From Amycolatopsis sp. DSM 110486 (GTDB lineage: Bacteria > Actinomycetota > Actinomycetes > Mycobacteriales > Pseudonocardiaceae), in contig NZ_CP080519.1 of assembly GCF_019468465.1 (NCBI RefSeq), positions 3,301,001 through 3,365,000 on the forward strand: a stretch of DNA of 64,000 bases, in the 5' to 3' direction. Of this stretch, positions 52,472 to 60,754 are shown one piece after another (position 1 is the first letter of the stretch; each line of letters begins with the position of its first letter). Under the pieces are notes generated by a model. That model saw only the letters and a list, made by a program, of their open reading frames with translations, did no database searches and was not told the DNA's origin. Made by a program: the position numbers and the translations under genes.

Positions 52472-53767
52472 TCAGCCGGGCTGCCGGCAGATCAGTACGT
52501 TGCAGTTCGCGTTGGGCGCCAGATCCCGCAGCAGCACGGCCGGATCCAGGTAGTTGACCGGGTTCACGTCCAGGTCCAGCGGCGGCGTGCGGAACGGCCC
52601 GGGGTCAGGCACGGGCGTGTCCTGGACGCCGCGCAGCAGGATGCGGAAGAAGTTGTAGTACAGGTCCGACCCGGACGGCGACGAGCTGAGCAGGCCGGCC
52701 AGGTTCGGTGCCGTGTCGCCGAGCACGCCGGTCCAGGTGACGGTGATGCCGAGGCTCGGGATCATGAAGTTGTTCTGCTGCAACGCGCCGACCATCGCGA
52801 ACAGGTCGTCGGGGGCGCTGCCGATCATCGGGCCCGCCACCGTCTGCGCGTGGGGGAAGTTGGCCGATGTGCACGAGCTGCCGCCGTTGTGCCAGAACAG
52901 GAATCCGTAACACGGGTTGGTGGGCGTGTTCGCCCTGGCCTGGGTGATGTAGCCGCTGGAGAGGATGCGCTGCCCGCGCCAGCGGCCGTCGTGCTGCATC
53001 AGCAGCCCGAGCTTCGCGAACTGCGCCGGCGGGATGAACAGGTTGGTGTAGCCGTAGCTGTTTCCGGCCTGGTCGCGCAGCCAGAGGTAGCTGCCCCGCG
53101 GAATGCCGAGCGGGTCGAACAGCTCCCGCTGCGCGAAGTCCTGCAGATCCTCGCCGACGGCGCGCTGGAGCACCGCCGCGAGCAGGTCGGGCGTGCGCTG
53201 GCTGTACTCGAAGTGCGTGCCCGGCTCGTGGGTGAGCGGCTGGGCCATCGCCTCCTGTGCGACGTCGGGATCGAGGCCGATGGACGCCAGCTCCGCCAGG
53301 ATCGACTCGTCGAGCCCGGAGGTCTGGGTGAGCAGATCGCGGATCGTGATGGCGCGGTGCGCCGCGTCGCCCATGCCCGCGGGCAGGTACTTGCCGATCG
53401 GGTCGTCGAGCCCGATCCGGTGCTGGTCGTAGGCGATGCCGGTGAGGATCGAGACGACCGACTTCGTGGCGCTGAAGATTTCCATCGGCACCTGGTCGGT
53501 GACCGGGTCGAGCAGGCCGCGGCCGATCCGGCAGTCGTCGCGGAAGATCTGGACGGACGCGCGCAGGTGGGTCTGTGCGTAGGCCACCGCGGCGTCGACC
53601 GCGGCGGGGTCCATCGCCTCCTCGGCGGGCGAAGCCATCGCGAAAGCCGTCCCCTCGGCTGGGAGCTCGCAGCCCTTCCTCGGCCCGGCGGTCGCCGTGC
53701 CGGGGGCGACCAGAGCCGCCGCCAGCAGCAGTGCCGCGGTGAATGAGGTGACCAGGCGTCGACGCAT
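52472..53767 (-). CDS. Secreted serine hydrolase, beta-lactamase/class C PBP-like
   Basis: A secreted beta-lactamase-fold enzyme of 431 residues. The signal peptide is about 1-27 (LLLAAALVAPGTATAG). The nucleophile motif is SATK in MEIFSATKSVVSILTG. The Y-x-N-like position reads FEYSQRT (Tyr-Ser-Gln), so the second motif is altered. Activities in this family range from beta-lactamase to D-aminopeptidase and esterase, so no substrate is claimed. AAAGGAG precedes ATG 53767. Divergent from a TetR gene, with a 16-bp palindromic site between them. Confidence 0.85.
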   Translation of the reverse strand: MRRRLVTSFTAALLLAAALVAPGTATAGPRKGCELPAEGTAFAMASPAEEAMDPAAVDAAVAYAQTHLRASVQIFRDDCRIGRGLLDPVTDQVPMEIFSATKSVVSILTGIAYDQHRIGLDDPIGKYLPAGMGDAAHRAITIRDLLTQTSGLDESILAELASIGLDPDVAQEAMAQPLTHEPGTHFEYSQRTPDLLAAVLQRAVGEDLQDFAQRELFDPLGIPRGSYLWLRDQAGNSYGYTNLFIPPAQFAKLGLLMQHDGRWRGQRILSSGYITQARANTPTNPCYGFLFWHNGGSSCTSANFPHAQTVAGPMIGSAPDDLFAMVGALQQNNFMIPSLGITVTWTGVLGDTAPNLAGLLSSSPSGSDLYYNFFRILLRGVQDTPVPDPGPFRTPPLDLDVNPVNYLDPAVLLRDLAPNANCNVLICRQPG

Positions 53768-53788
53768 ACCGGCGCTCCTTTGTGCTTG

Positions 53789-53825
53789 ACCTGGCGGTAA
53801 AGCTAGCGCAGCTTTACCGCCAGGT
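53789..53825. promoter_or_regulatory. Perfect 16-bp inverted repeat, TetR operator candidate
   Basis: ACCTGGCGGTAAAGCT (53789-53804) is repeated inverted at 53810-53825 around AGCGC. An additional half-like AGGTAAAGC follows directly. It is centred in the 83-bp divergent gap between the hydrolase and TetR genes, so binding would control both promoters. Confidence 0.8.
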
Positions 53826-53850
53826 AAAGCCGGGCGGATATGCTTGCCGG

Positions 53851-54456
53851 ATGAACCGCTCCACCCGCGCCCGCCCCACCGACGACGAGCTGCTCGATGC
53901 CGCCAGGACGGTTTTCGTGGACTGCGGCTTCCGCGCCACCACCATGAACGCGATCGCGGACCGCAGCGGTTCGACGAAACCCACGCTTTACGCCCACTTC
54001 GGCGACAAGAACACCCTCTACCGACGCCTGCTGGACCGCGAGGCGGCGGCCTGCAGAGCGCGGCTGTTCGCCGAGTACGAACGCAACGACGGCCTCGGCC
54101 TGCGCACCCAGGTCGCCGCCGACACCCAGGCCCTGTTCGACTACGCGGCCGCCGAACCGGACGGCTTCCGCCTCCTGTTCGGCGTCGACATCACCAGCGA
54201 CACGATCGCCGTGCGCGAGCTCCTCCTCGCCGACATCGACGAACAGGTCACCCGTCGCATCCGCGCCTACCTCACCGCCCGCGGCCTACCCGCACGCGAC
54301 GACGAACGCCGGCTCGCCAACATCCTCGTCGGCGTCGCCACGACCTCCGCCCGCCACGCGATCGACCACGGCCTCGACCTGACGTCGGCGGCTCGGCTCG
54401 CCGCGGATTTCTCCACGGCGGCGCTGGTCAACCTTCCAGCCGTGCCATCGAGCTGA
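53851..54456 (+). CDS. TetR-family regulator, divergent to the serine hydrolase
   Basis: About 201 residues from ATG 53851. HTH: ELLDAARTVFVDCGFRATTM and SGSTKPTLYAHFGDKNTLYR. The C-terminal domain is helical with FRLLFGVDITSDT and a TetR C-terminal pattern often seen in AefR-like proteins. An ATG upstream at about 53782 would put the operator inside the gene, so the shorter start is used. It probably represses the serine hydrolase. Confidence 0.88.
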   Translation: MNRSTRARPTDDELLDAARTVFVDCGFRATTMNAIADRSGSTKPTLYAHFGDKNTLYRRLLDREAAACRARLFAEYERNDGLGLRTQVAADTQALFDYAAAEPDGFRLLFGVDITSDTIAVRELLLADIDEQVTRRIRAYLTARGLPARDDERRLANILVGVATTSARHAIDHGLDLTSAARLAADFSTAALVNLPAVPSS

Positions 54457-54555
54457 ACGGCGAGACAGACCCCCGCCCTCCCTGGGGGGCGCGCCCATGT
54501 CCATTTTATCGGCCAGCACCGACAAGAAGCGCCGCTGAAGCTACCAACGACGGAG

Positions 54556-54585
54556 CTGTCCACAACGCGGCCAGGTTGTGGACAA
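54556..54585. other. Inverted pair of DnaA-box-like sites / short hairpin
   Basis: CTGTCCACA (54556-54564) and TGTGGACAA (54577-54585) face each other and pair over 10 bases with an 8-nt spacer. It can be a weak terminator for tetR or a DnaA-binding pair. Both readings are speculative. Confidence 0.4.
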
Positions 54586-54639
54586 CCGCGGAAGTACCTG
54601 TCTGAACAGGCAAAGAGCGCGCCTACGCCCGTCGGCACC

Positions 54640-55281
54640 GTGCCCGCCGCCACCGCGACCCCGCAGATCGAGGTCACCAACGAGTCCAGCGTCGCCGCGG
54701 CGCGACAGCTCGGCGGTGACGTCGCCTGCCTGGTGTTCGCCTCCGCGCGCAACCCCGGCGGAGGATTCCTGAACGGTGCCCAAGCGCAGGAAGAGGCGAT
54801 CGCCTGCAGCTCGGCGCTCTACGCGTGCCTGCTCGAAGCGCGGGAGTTCTACGAGTATCACCGCGCGAACACCGACCTCCGCTACAGCGACCGCGTCATC
54901 CACTCGCCGGGCGTGCCGGTGTTCCGCGACGACCACGGTGCCCTGCTGCCCGAGGCGACAACCGTCTCGTTCCTGACCGCGGCCGCCCCCAACCTGGGGG
55001 CGATCAAGCGCAACCAGCCAGAGCACGAAGCCTCCGTGCCGGCCGTCCTGGAGCGGCGGGCCGAGCGCGTCGTGGAGATCGCCGCGAGCCACGGGCACCG
55101 CAAGCTCGTGCTGGGTGCGTGGGGTTGCGGGGTGTTCGAGAACGATCCGGCGGTGGTGGCGAGCGCGTTCCGGAAGGCTCTCGCCGCCCGGCCGCACTTC
55201 GAGCACGTCACCTTCGCCGTGCTGGACCGGCGTGCGGGCGAACCGGCCTACGCCGCGTTCGCCCGCACGTTCGGCCGGTGA
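54640..55281 (+). CDS. PARG-like macrodomain protein (TIGR02452), N-terminus missing
   Basis: About 213 residues of a bacterial-type poly(ADP-ribose) glycohydrolase. The catalytic core is present: NPGGGFLNGAQAQEEAI, with the GGG loop at 40-42 and the acid pair QEE at 50-52, and a DTE-like NTDLRYSD stretch. C-terminal blocks VPVFRDDHGALLPE and LVLGAWGCGVFENDPAVVA match the family. The usual N-terminal helical part of 50-60 residues is absent. The frame is open upstream to the tetR stop without any recognisable coding. GTG 54640 therefore gives a truncated protein, probably inactive or a fragment. Confidence 0.75.
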   Translation: MPAATATPQIEVTNESSVAAARQLGGDVACLVFASARNPGGGFLNGAQAQEEAIACSSALYACLLEAREFYEYHRANTDLRYSDRVIHSPGVPVFRDDHGALLPEATTVSFLTAAAPNLGAIKRNQPEHEASVPAVLERRAERVVEIAASHGHRKLVLGAWGCGVFENDPAVVASAFRKALAARPHFEHVTFAVLDRRAGEPAYAAFARTFGR

Positions 55282-55282
55282 A

Positions 55283-55960
55283 TCAGGCCTTCGCGAACGC
55301 GTCGACCGCGCTCAGGAACATGCCGAGCCCGTCGTCCGACGGTCCGGTCAGCGCGTCGATCGCGTGTTCCGGGTGGGGCATGAGGCCGACGATGCGGCCG
55401 TTTTCGCTGCGGACGCCCGCGATGTCGTTGCGGGAGCCGTTGGGGTTGCCGTCCACGTAGCGGAACGCGACGCGGCCCTCGGCTTCCAGCATGTCCAAAG
55501 TGGACTGGTCGGCCATGTAGCAGCCGTCGTTGTTCTTGAGCGGGATGAGGATCTCCGCGCCCTTGTCGTAGCGACTGGTCCACGCCGTGGTGTTGTCGTC
55601 GACGCGCAGCCATTGGTCGCGGCACACGAAGTGCAGGCCGACGTTGCGGATCATCGCGCCGGGCAGCAGGCCGGCTTCGCAGAGGATCTGGAAGCCGTTG
55701 CAGATGCCGAGGACCGGCATGCCCTTGCGGGCGGCGTCAATGACCGACGTCATCACCGGCGCGAAGCGGGCGATCACGCCGGCGCGCAGGTAGTCGCCGT
55801 AGGAGAAGCCGCCGGGGACTACCACGCCGTCGACGCCGCGCAGGTCGGCGTCGGCGTGCCACAGGGGCACGGCCTCGGCGTCGGCGTAGCGGACCGCGCG
55901 GGCGGCGTCGCCGTCGTCGAGCGTGCCCGGGAAGGTGATGACGCCGATGCGCGCGCTCAC
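55283..55960 (-). CDS. purQ: Phosphoribosylformylglycinamidine synthase subunit PurQ
   Basis: Glutaminase subunit of FGAM synthase, 225 residues, class I GATase fold. Catalytic Cys in [15 protein letters not shown], and His-Glu in [13 protein letters not shown] at 55958-55960 overlaps the purS stop by four bases. Converges on the PARG-like gene with only one base between stops. Subunits PurL and PurS complete the enzyme; unlike many genomes purL is 7 kb away. Confidence 0.96.
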   Translation of the reverse strand: MSARIGVITFPGTLDDGDAARAVRYADAEAVPLWHADADLRGVDGVVVPGGFSYGDYLRAGVIARFAPVMTSVIDAARKGMPVLGICNGFQILCEAGLLPGAMIRNVGLHFVCRDQWLRVDDNTTAWTSRYDKGAEILIPLKNNDGCYMADQSTLDMLEAEGRVAFRYVDGNPNGSRNDIAGVRSENGRIVGLMPHPEHAIDALTGPSDDGLGMFLSAVDAFAKA

Positions 55961-56196
55961 GCGTCCACCCGGCGGATGGTCCACTGCTCGATCACGGGGT
56001 TCGCGAGGAAGCCCTCGGCGATCTTGGCGAGCGTCTCGTCGTCGACGGTGTCGTCGACTTCGAGCTCGAAGTGCTTGCCCTGGCGCACTTCCGTGACGCC
56101 GGTGAAGCCCAGACGCGGCAGCGCACGGGCCACCGCCTGGCCCTGCGGGTCGAGGATTTCGGGCTTCGGCATGACGTCGACGACGACTCGGGCCAC
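55957..56196 (-). CDS. purS: Phosphoribosylformylglycinamidine synthase subunit PurS
   Basis: The 79-residue PurS subunit links PurL and PurQ and channels ammonia. [20 protein letters not shown] and HFELEVDD are the family's sequence marks. GTG at 56194-56196 follows AAGGAG. A longer upstream frame with Cys/Arg-rich content is rejected. First gene of the purS-purQ pair. Confidence 0.94.
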   Translation of the reverse strand: MARVVVDVMPKPEILDPQGQAVARALPRLGFTGVTEVRQGKHFELEVDDTVDDETLAKIAEGFLANPVIEQWTIRRVDA

Positions 56197-56414
56197 GGCA
56201 GGCTGCTCCTTATTCACGCAGGTCGTGGGGTACGGGCCGAGCGTACTTGACCCGTGGCGCCCGGCGCCCGTCCGGTGCCGCGCACAGAAGCGCAGGTCAC
56301 AACTGGCCCGCGCCGCGAGGGGAGAGGATGCTGCTCGCGGGGCCTTTCCCCGGCCCGCGTGCTGGGCCATGATGAGTCGTTGACAGCACGCCAACATGAG
56401 CAGCTGGAGGCATC

Positions 56415-58001
56415 GTGGCCGGTCAGGACTCGTTCGACTACGTCATCGTCGGCGCGGGCAGCGCGGGCTGCGTACTGGCGGCCCGGCTGAGTGAGGACCC
56501 GGCCGCTCGGGTGCTGCTGCTCGAGGCCGGCGGCGAGGACACCGCCGACGAGATCCACATCCCGGCCGCGTTCGCGTCGCTGTTCAAGACGCGCTGGGAC
56601 TGGAACTACGAGACCGTCGAGCAGAAGCACACCGGCAAGCCCGCCTACTGGCCGCGCGGCAAGATGCTCGGCGGCAGCTCGTCGATCAACGCCATGATCT
56701 ACATCCGTGGCAACCGCGCCGACTACGACGGCTGGCGCGATTCCCACGGCGCCACCGGCTGGGGCTGGGACGACGTGCTGCCGTACTTCAAGCGCGCCGA
56801 GGGCAACCAGCGCCTCGGCGGAGCGCTGCACGGCACCGACGGCCCGCTGCAGGTCGAAGACCGTCGCTTCACCCACGAGCTCTCGAGCGCGTGGGTCGAC
56901 AGCGCCGTGGCCTGGGGCTTGAAGCGCACCGACGACTTCAACGGCGAGACCCAGGAAGGCGCCGGCGTCTACCAGGTCACCTGCAAGCGCGGGCGGCGCT
57001 GGTCCACCGCCGACGCGTACCTGCGGCCCGCGTTGACCCGGCCGAACCTGACTGTCCACACCCACGCGCAGGCCACGCGGGTGGTGTTCGAGGGCACTCG
57101 CGCGGTGGGGGTGACCTACCTGCACAAGGGCGTCGAGATCACGGCGCGCGCCGACGCGGAGGTGCTGCTGTCGGGGGGCGCGGTGAACTCGCCGCAGCTG
57201 CTGATGCTGTCCGGCGTCGGGCCGGCGGAGCACCTTCGTGAGCTGGGGATCGACGTCGTCGCCGGGCTGGCGGGCGTCGGTTCGAACCTGCACGACCACC
57301 CGGCGGCCGGGATCATCTGGTCGACCAAGGGCACCACCGACCTCGTCGACGCGGCCACACCGGCGGGCCTCATCCGCTGGCAGCTGACGCGGCGCGGGCC
57401 GCTCGCGTCGAACATCGGCGAGGCCGGGGCGTTCTTCCCGACCCGCGACGGTCTCGCCGCTCCCGACATGCAGATCCACGTCGCGCCGACGTTGTTCTAC
57501 GACAACGGTTTCCGCGAGCCCACCGTCCCTGGCTTCACCTCGGCGGCGACCTTGGTCGACGTCGCCAGCCGCGGCCGGTTGCGGCTGAAGTCGGCGAATC
57601 CCTTGTGGAAGCCGGAAATCGACCCGGCTTACTACGCGGAGCCGATCGACCTGGACATCATGAAGACGGCGCTGCGGTCACTGATCGACATCGGCAAGTC
57701 GGGGCCGCTCGCGCGGTTCCTGGACAAACCCTTCCTGCCCACGACCCACGACCTCTCCGACGACGCCCTCACCGACCACATCCGCGAGAACACCCAAACG
57801 CTCTACCACCCGGTGGGCACCTGCGCGATGGGCTCGGACGAGCTCGCGGTGGTCGACCCTTCACTGAAGGTGCGCGGGGTGGAGGGCCTGCGCGTCGTCG
57901 ACGCCTCGGTGATGCCGGTGGTGCCGCGCGGCAACACGAACGCCCCGACGATCATGGTGGCGGAAAAGGCCGCCGACTTGATCCGGGGCCGTTCGGCTTA
58001 G
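56415..58001 (+). CDS. GMC-family flavin oxidoreductase (choline dehydrogenase-like)
   Basis: FAD-dependent alcohol oxidase or dehydrogenase of 528 residues. The Rossmann loop is VIVGAGSAGCVLAARL at the N-terminus. GMC signatures appear as PRGKMLGGSSSINAMIYIRG and LLSGGAVNSPQLLMLSGVGP. The catalytic His/Asn pair is in LYHPVGTCAMG and PRGNTNAPT near the C-terminus. The substrate is unknown; choline, aryl-alcohol or glucose are possible. GGAGG precedes GTG 56415. The TAG stop lies within the first copy of a short repeat that borders the decayed patch downstream. Confidence 0.92.
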   Translation: MAGQDSFDYVIVGAGSAGCVLAARLSEDPAARVLLLEAGGEDTADEIHIPAAFASLFKTRWDWNYETVEQKHTGKPAYWPRGKMLGGSSSINAMIYIRGNRADYDGWRDSHGATGWGWDDVLPYFKRAEGNQRLGGALHGTDGPLQVEDRRFTHELSSAWVDSAVAWGLKRTDDFNGETQEGAGVYQVTCKRGRRWSTADAYLRPALTRPNLTVHTHAQATRVVFEGTRAVGVTYLHKGVEITARADAEVLLSGGAVNSPQLLMLSGVGPAEHLRELGIDVVAGLAGVGSNLHDHPAAGIIWSTKGTTDLVDAATPAGLIRWQLTRRGPLASNIGEAGAFFPTRDGLAAPDMQIHVAPTLFYDNGFREPTVPGFTSAATLVDVASRGRLRLKSANPLWKPEIDPAYYAEPIDLDIMKTALRSLIDIGKSGPLARFLDKPFLPTTHDLSDDALTDHIRENTQTLYHPVGTCAMGSDELAVVDPSLKVRGVEGLRVVDASVMPVVPRGNTNAPTIMVAEKAADLIRGRSA

Positions 58002-58095
58002 GTCGGACCCAGCCAGTTGTCCCCAGTTTGCGCCCAGATAGGTCGGACCTAGGCAGTTGCCCCCAGCTGGGTCCGACCCAGCCAGTTGTCCCCAG
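57999..58095. repeat. Three copies of a 27-28 bp repeat after the GMC gene
   Basis: Copies begin near TAGGTCGGACCC: 57999-58026, 58039-58066 and 58069-58095. Each continues AGCCAGTTGTCCCCAG with small changes. A fourth degraded copy is visible to about 58130. The same TAGGTCGGACC core returns at 59480-59535 beyond the decayed genes. No coding role. Confidence 0.75.
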
Positions 58096-58165
58096 CTGGG
58101 TCAAACCGATCCTTGGGTTCGCCCCAGGTACTTGTCCCAGCCTGCTCGGACCAAGCGGTTGCCTC

Positions 58166-59245
58166 GCTGGCCGAGAAGTGGCGCACGATCGACGACTACG
58201 AGGTGCGCATCGACCGCCGCCGGCAGATCGTGCTCGAGCTGGGTCTCGGACCGATCAACCTGGTCGGCATGGATGTGGGCGGCATGGTGGTCTACGCGTA
58301 CGCGTCACGGCACCCTGACGAGGTCCGCCGACTGGTGCTCTCCGAGACGCTGATCCCCGGCTTCGGCCTCGAGGAGATGATGAACCCGTCCGCCGAAGGC
58401 GGCACGTATGGCTTCGGCTTCCACGGCCAGGTCGATCTCGCCACGTTCCTCACGCAGGGCAAGGAAACCGAGTACCTCACACCGTTCTACCGGCTGACCT
58501 CGGTGCGGCCGGACGCCGAGGAATACGGCGCCGCCCACTATCTGCCGCATTTCACCGGCCCGAACGGCATCCGCGGCGGCTTCCAGCACTACGGCGCCAT
58601 GATCGAGGACGGCAAGGCCAACCGGGCCGAGTTCACGACCCGGCTCCCGATGCCTGTGCTGGTGCTCAACGGCGACCACGGCTACTACCGCGGCCAGCTG
58701 CTGGCCGGCGCCCGACAGGTGGCCGAGAACATCGAAACCGATGTCATTGCGCAGGCTTCCCACGCGTACGCGTTCGACAACCCGCAGGCCACCGCCGAGC
58801 GATTCCGCCGATTCTTCGCGGTGTCCGATACCGAGCGGCTGGTCATCGTCGACGAGATCCGCCAGTTCATGGCCCGGTATGCCTCTACGCCGACCACAAA
58901 CAGTTCGACCAGCTCGCGCGGCTGTTCGCACCGGAGGCGACCTTCACGATCCATGACCCGCAAGGCGTCCAGGTCATGAAGATGACCGGCCCGAAGGAGA
59001 TCGAGGACGTCATCACCACCAGCGTCGGCGACGCCACCGCGATCCACCACCTGTTCTCCTTCACCACCGAGGTCTACTCGCCGGTGGCTGCGTCCTCGAC
59101 CGTCAACATGGAGGACTGGATCGACGACAGCACCCTCAAGGTGCGCGGCTACGGTCACTATCACGGCGAGTTCGCCAAGGTCGATGGCTCCTGGCGGATA
59201 GAGAAGTTCGTCCAGACCCGCCTGCGCACGGATGTGCTCCCGTGA
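58166..59245 (+). pseudogene. Decayed alpha/beta hydrolase and SnoaL-like gene, fused and frameshifted
   Basis: Starts without the N-terminal half of an epoxide-hydrolase-like protein; only NLVGMDVGGMVVYAYASRHP onward survives, with the Asp nucleophile but without the upstream HGxP. The same frame runs into a SnoaL-like domain (TERLVIVDEIRQFMARY). At about 58880 a one-base loss shifts the frame, and the second part continues as CLYADHKQFDQLARLFAPEA and ends at 59243-59245. In an intact locus these would be two adjacent genes. The fusion plus frameshift leaves no full product. Confidence 0.75.
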
Positions 59246-59477
59246 GCGCACTGGGCGCCAGCGGCATCGACGTGTTCCCGCTCAACCTCGGCGGCAATAA
59301 GCCTCTGCTACACCCACAACGACGACCCGGACACGCCGATCGCGAAGACGCCGCCGCTTTCGACACCCTCGTGCGGGCGCGCGAAGTACGGGCGATCGGC
59401 GTGTCCGACTACAGCGGCGCCCGGATCCGAGAATGGCTCCAGGCCGCCTGCCGCGGCGGCTGGTCCTACTATCCCCA
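59242..59477 (+). pseudogene. Aldo/keto reductase remnant
   Basis: About 80 codons. It opens LGASGIDVFPLNLGGN, the start of an AKR. A large central part is missing, and only scraps survive in two frames: YTHNDDPDTPI in one and AAFDTLVRAREVRAIGVSDY in another. It ends in the second repeat block. GTG 59242 overlaps the previous remnant's stop. Confidence 0.7.
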
Positions 59478-59479
59478 CT

Positions 59480-59535
59480 TAGGTCGGACCCAACCAGCTG
59501 TCCACAGCCTGGCCACAACCTAGGTCCGACCTAAC
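59480..59535. repeat. Second block of the TAGGTCGGACC repeat
   Basis: TAGGTCGGACCCAACCAGCTG at 59480-59500 and the inverted-like CTAGGTCCGACCTAACC near 59519-59535 close the decayed patch. The second touches the 3' end of the following gene. Together with the block at 57999 they bracket 1.3 kb of decaying genes. Confidence 0.65.
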
Positions 59536-60694
59536 CAACCTTCCGCAGGCTGTCGCGCGTGAGGTCGGCGAGCGTCGGGTAGCCGTCGACCGCCATGATC
59601 AGGTCGGCTTCGGCGAGGAGGCTGCGGAGGACGTGGACGGCGCCGTCGACGCCGCCCAGCGCGAGGCCCCAGACGTAGGGCCGGCCGACCCCCACTGCCC
59701 GCGCGCCCAGCGCCAGCGCCTTGATGACGTCCGCGCCCGAGCGAACCCCGGAGTCGAACAGCACCGGCGTGTCGCCGGAAGCGTCGACCACGCCGGCGAG
59801 GCAGTCGAGCGCCGGGAGCCCACCGTTCGCCTGGCGCCCGCCGTGGTTGGAGCAGTAGATCCCGTCGACCCCGCCGTCGATGGCGCGCCGCGCGTCGTCC
59901 GGGTGCTGGATGCCCTTCACGATCAGCGGCAACGACGTCAGCGACCGCAGCCACGGCAGGTCGTCCCAGGTCAGTGGGTTGCCGAACAGCTGGGCCCACA
60001 GCCCGACGGCCGCCATCGGGTCCTCCTCGGGCGCCTTGCCGAGGAGGCGCCGGAACACGGGATCCGTGAAGTAGTTCGCGAGACAATGACCGCGCAACTG
60101 CGGGAAGTTCGACGTGCTCAGGTCGCGCGGGCGCCACCCGGTGACCCACGTGTCGAGCGTGACCACGATCCCCTTGAACCCCGCCGTCTCGGCGCGCTGC
60201 ACCAAAGACGCGGCCAGGTCGCGGTCAGTCGGCGTGTAGAGCTGGAAGAACCCGGGCGTCTCCCCGAACTCGCCCGCGACCTGGTCCATCGGGTCGGCCG
60301 AGAGCGTCGACGCGACCATCGGCACGCCCGTGCGCGCGGCGGCGCGGGCGGTGGCGAGGTCGCCGTGGCCATCCTGCGTGCAGATGCCGACCACGCCCAC
60401 CGGCGCCATGAACAGCGGCGACGCCAGCTTCAGCCCGAACAGGTCCACCGACAGGTCGCGTTCCTTGGCCCCGACGAACATCCGCGGCACCAGGCCCCAG
60501 CGCTCGAACGCGTCGACGTTGCCGCGCTGAGTCGCCTCGTCGCCGGCACCACCGGCCACATAGGACAGCACCGAGGGCGGGAGTGCCTGCGCGGCACGGG
60601 CTTCGAGGTCGGCGTAGACCATCGGCATGGTCGGGACGCGGCCGGTGAGCCCGGCGAAGTAGATCTCGTTCTGGAAATCGCCGTAACGCGTCAT
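59531..60694 (-). CDS. FMN-dependent alpha-hydroxy-acid oxidase, lactate 2-monooxygenase-like
   Basis: Flavoenzyme of 387 residues that oxidises L-lactate or a related 2-hydroxy acid; lactate monooxygenases are about this length. FMN-binding segments: [17 protein letters not shown] and [17 protein letters not shown]. The catalytic Lys is in [11 protein letters not shown], and His/Arg in [13 protein letters not shown]. The late [20 protein letters not shown] and [12 protein letters not shown] are typical. ATG 60694. Function as oxidase or monooxygenase cannot be separated by eye. Confidence 0.9.
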   Translation of the reverse strand: MTRYGDFQNEIYFAGLTGRVPTMPMVYADLEARAAQALPPSVLSYVAGGAGDEATQRGNVDAFERWGLVPRMFVGAKERDLSVDLFGLKLASPLFMAPVGVVGICTQDGHGDLATARAAARTGVPMVASTLSADPMDQVAGEFGETPGFFQLYTPTDRDLAASLVQRAETAGFKGIVVTLDTWVTGWRPRDLSTSNFPQLRGHCLANYFTDPVFRRLLGKAPEEDPMAAVGLWAQLFGNPLTWDDLPWLRSLTSLPLIVKGIQHPDDARRAIDGGVDGIYCSNHGGRQANGGLPALDCLAGVVDASGDTPVLFDSGVRSGADVIKALALGARAVGVGRPYVWGLALGGVDGAVHVLRSLLAEADLIMAVDGYPTLADLTRDSLRKVG

Positions 60695-60717
60695 TCGGGC
60701 TCTTTCTGGGCTCGGGA

Positions 60718-60749
60718 GGACCGCACCCCGGCGTTCCGGGGCGCGGTCC
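60718..60749 (-). terminator. Terminator after the aldehyde dehydrogenase
   Basis: GGACCGCACCCCGG (60718-60731) pairs with CCGGGGCGCGGTCC (60736-60749), one mismatch, 4-nt loop. It lies six bases beyond the dehydrogenase stop and before the flavoenzyme start. Confidence 0.78.
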
Positions 60750-60754
60750 AGACC

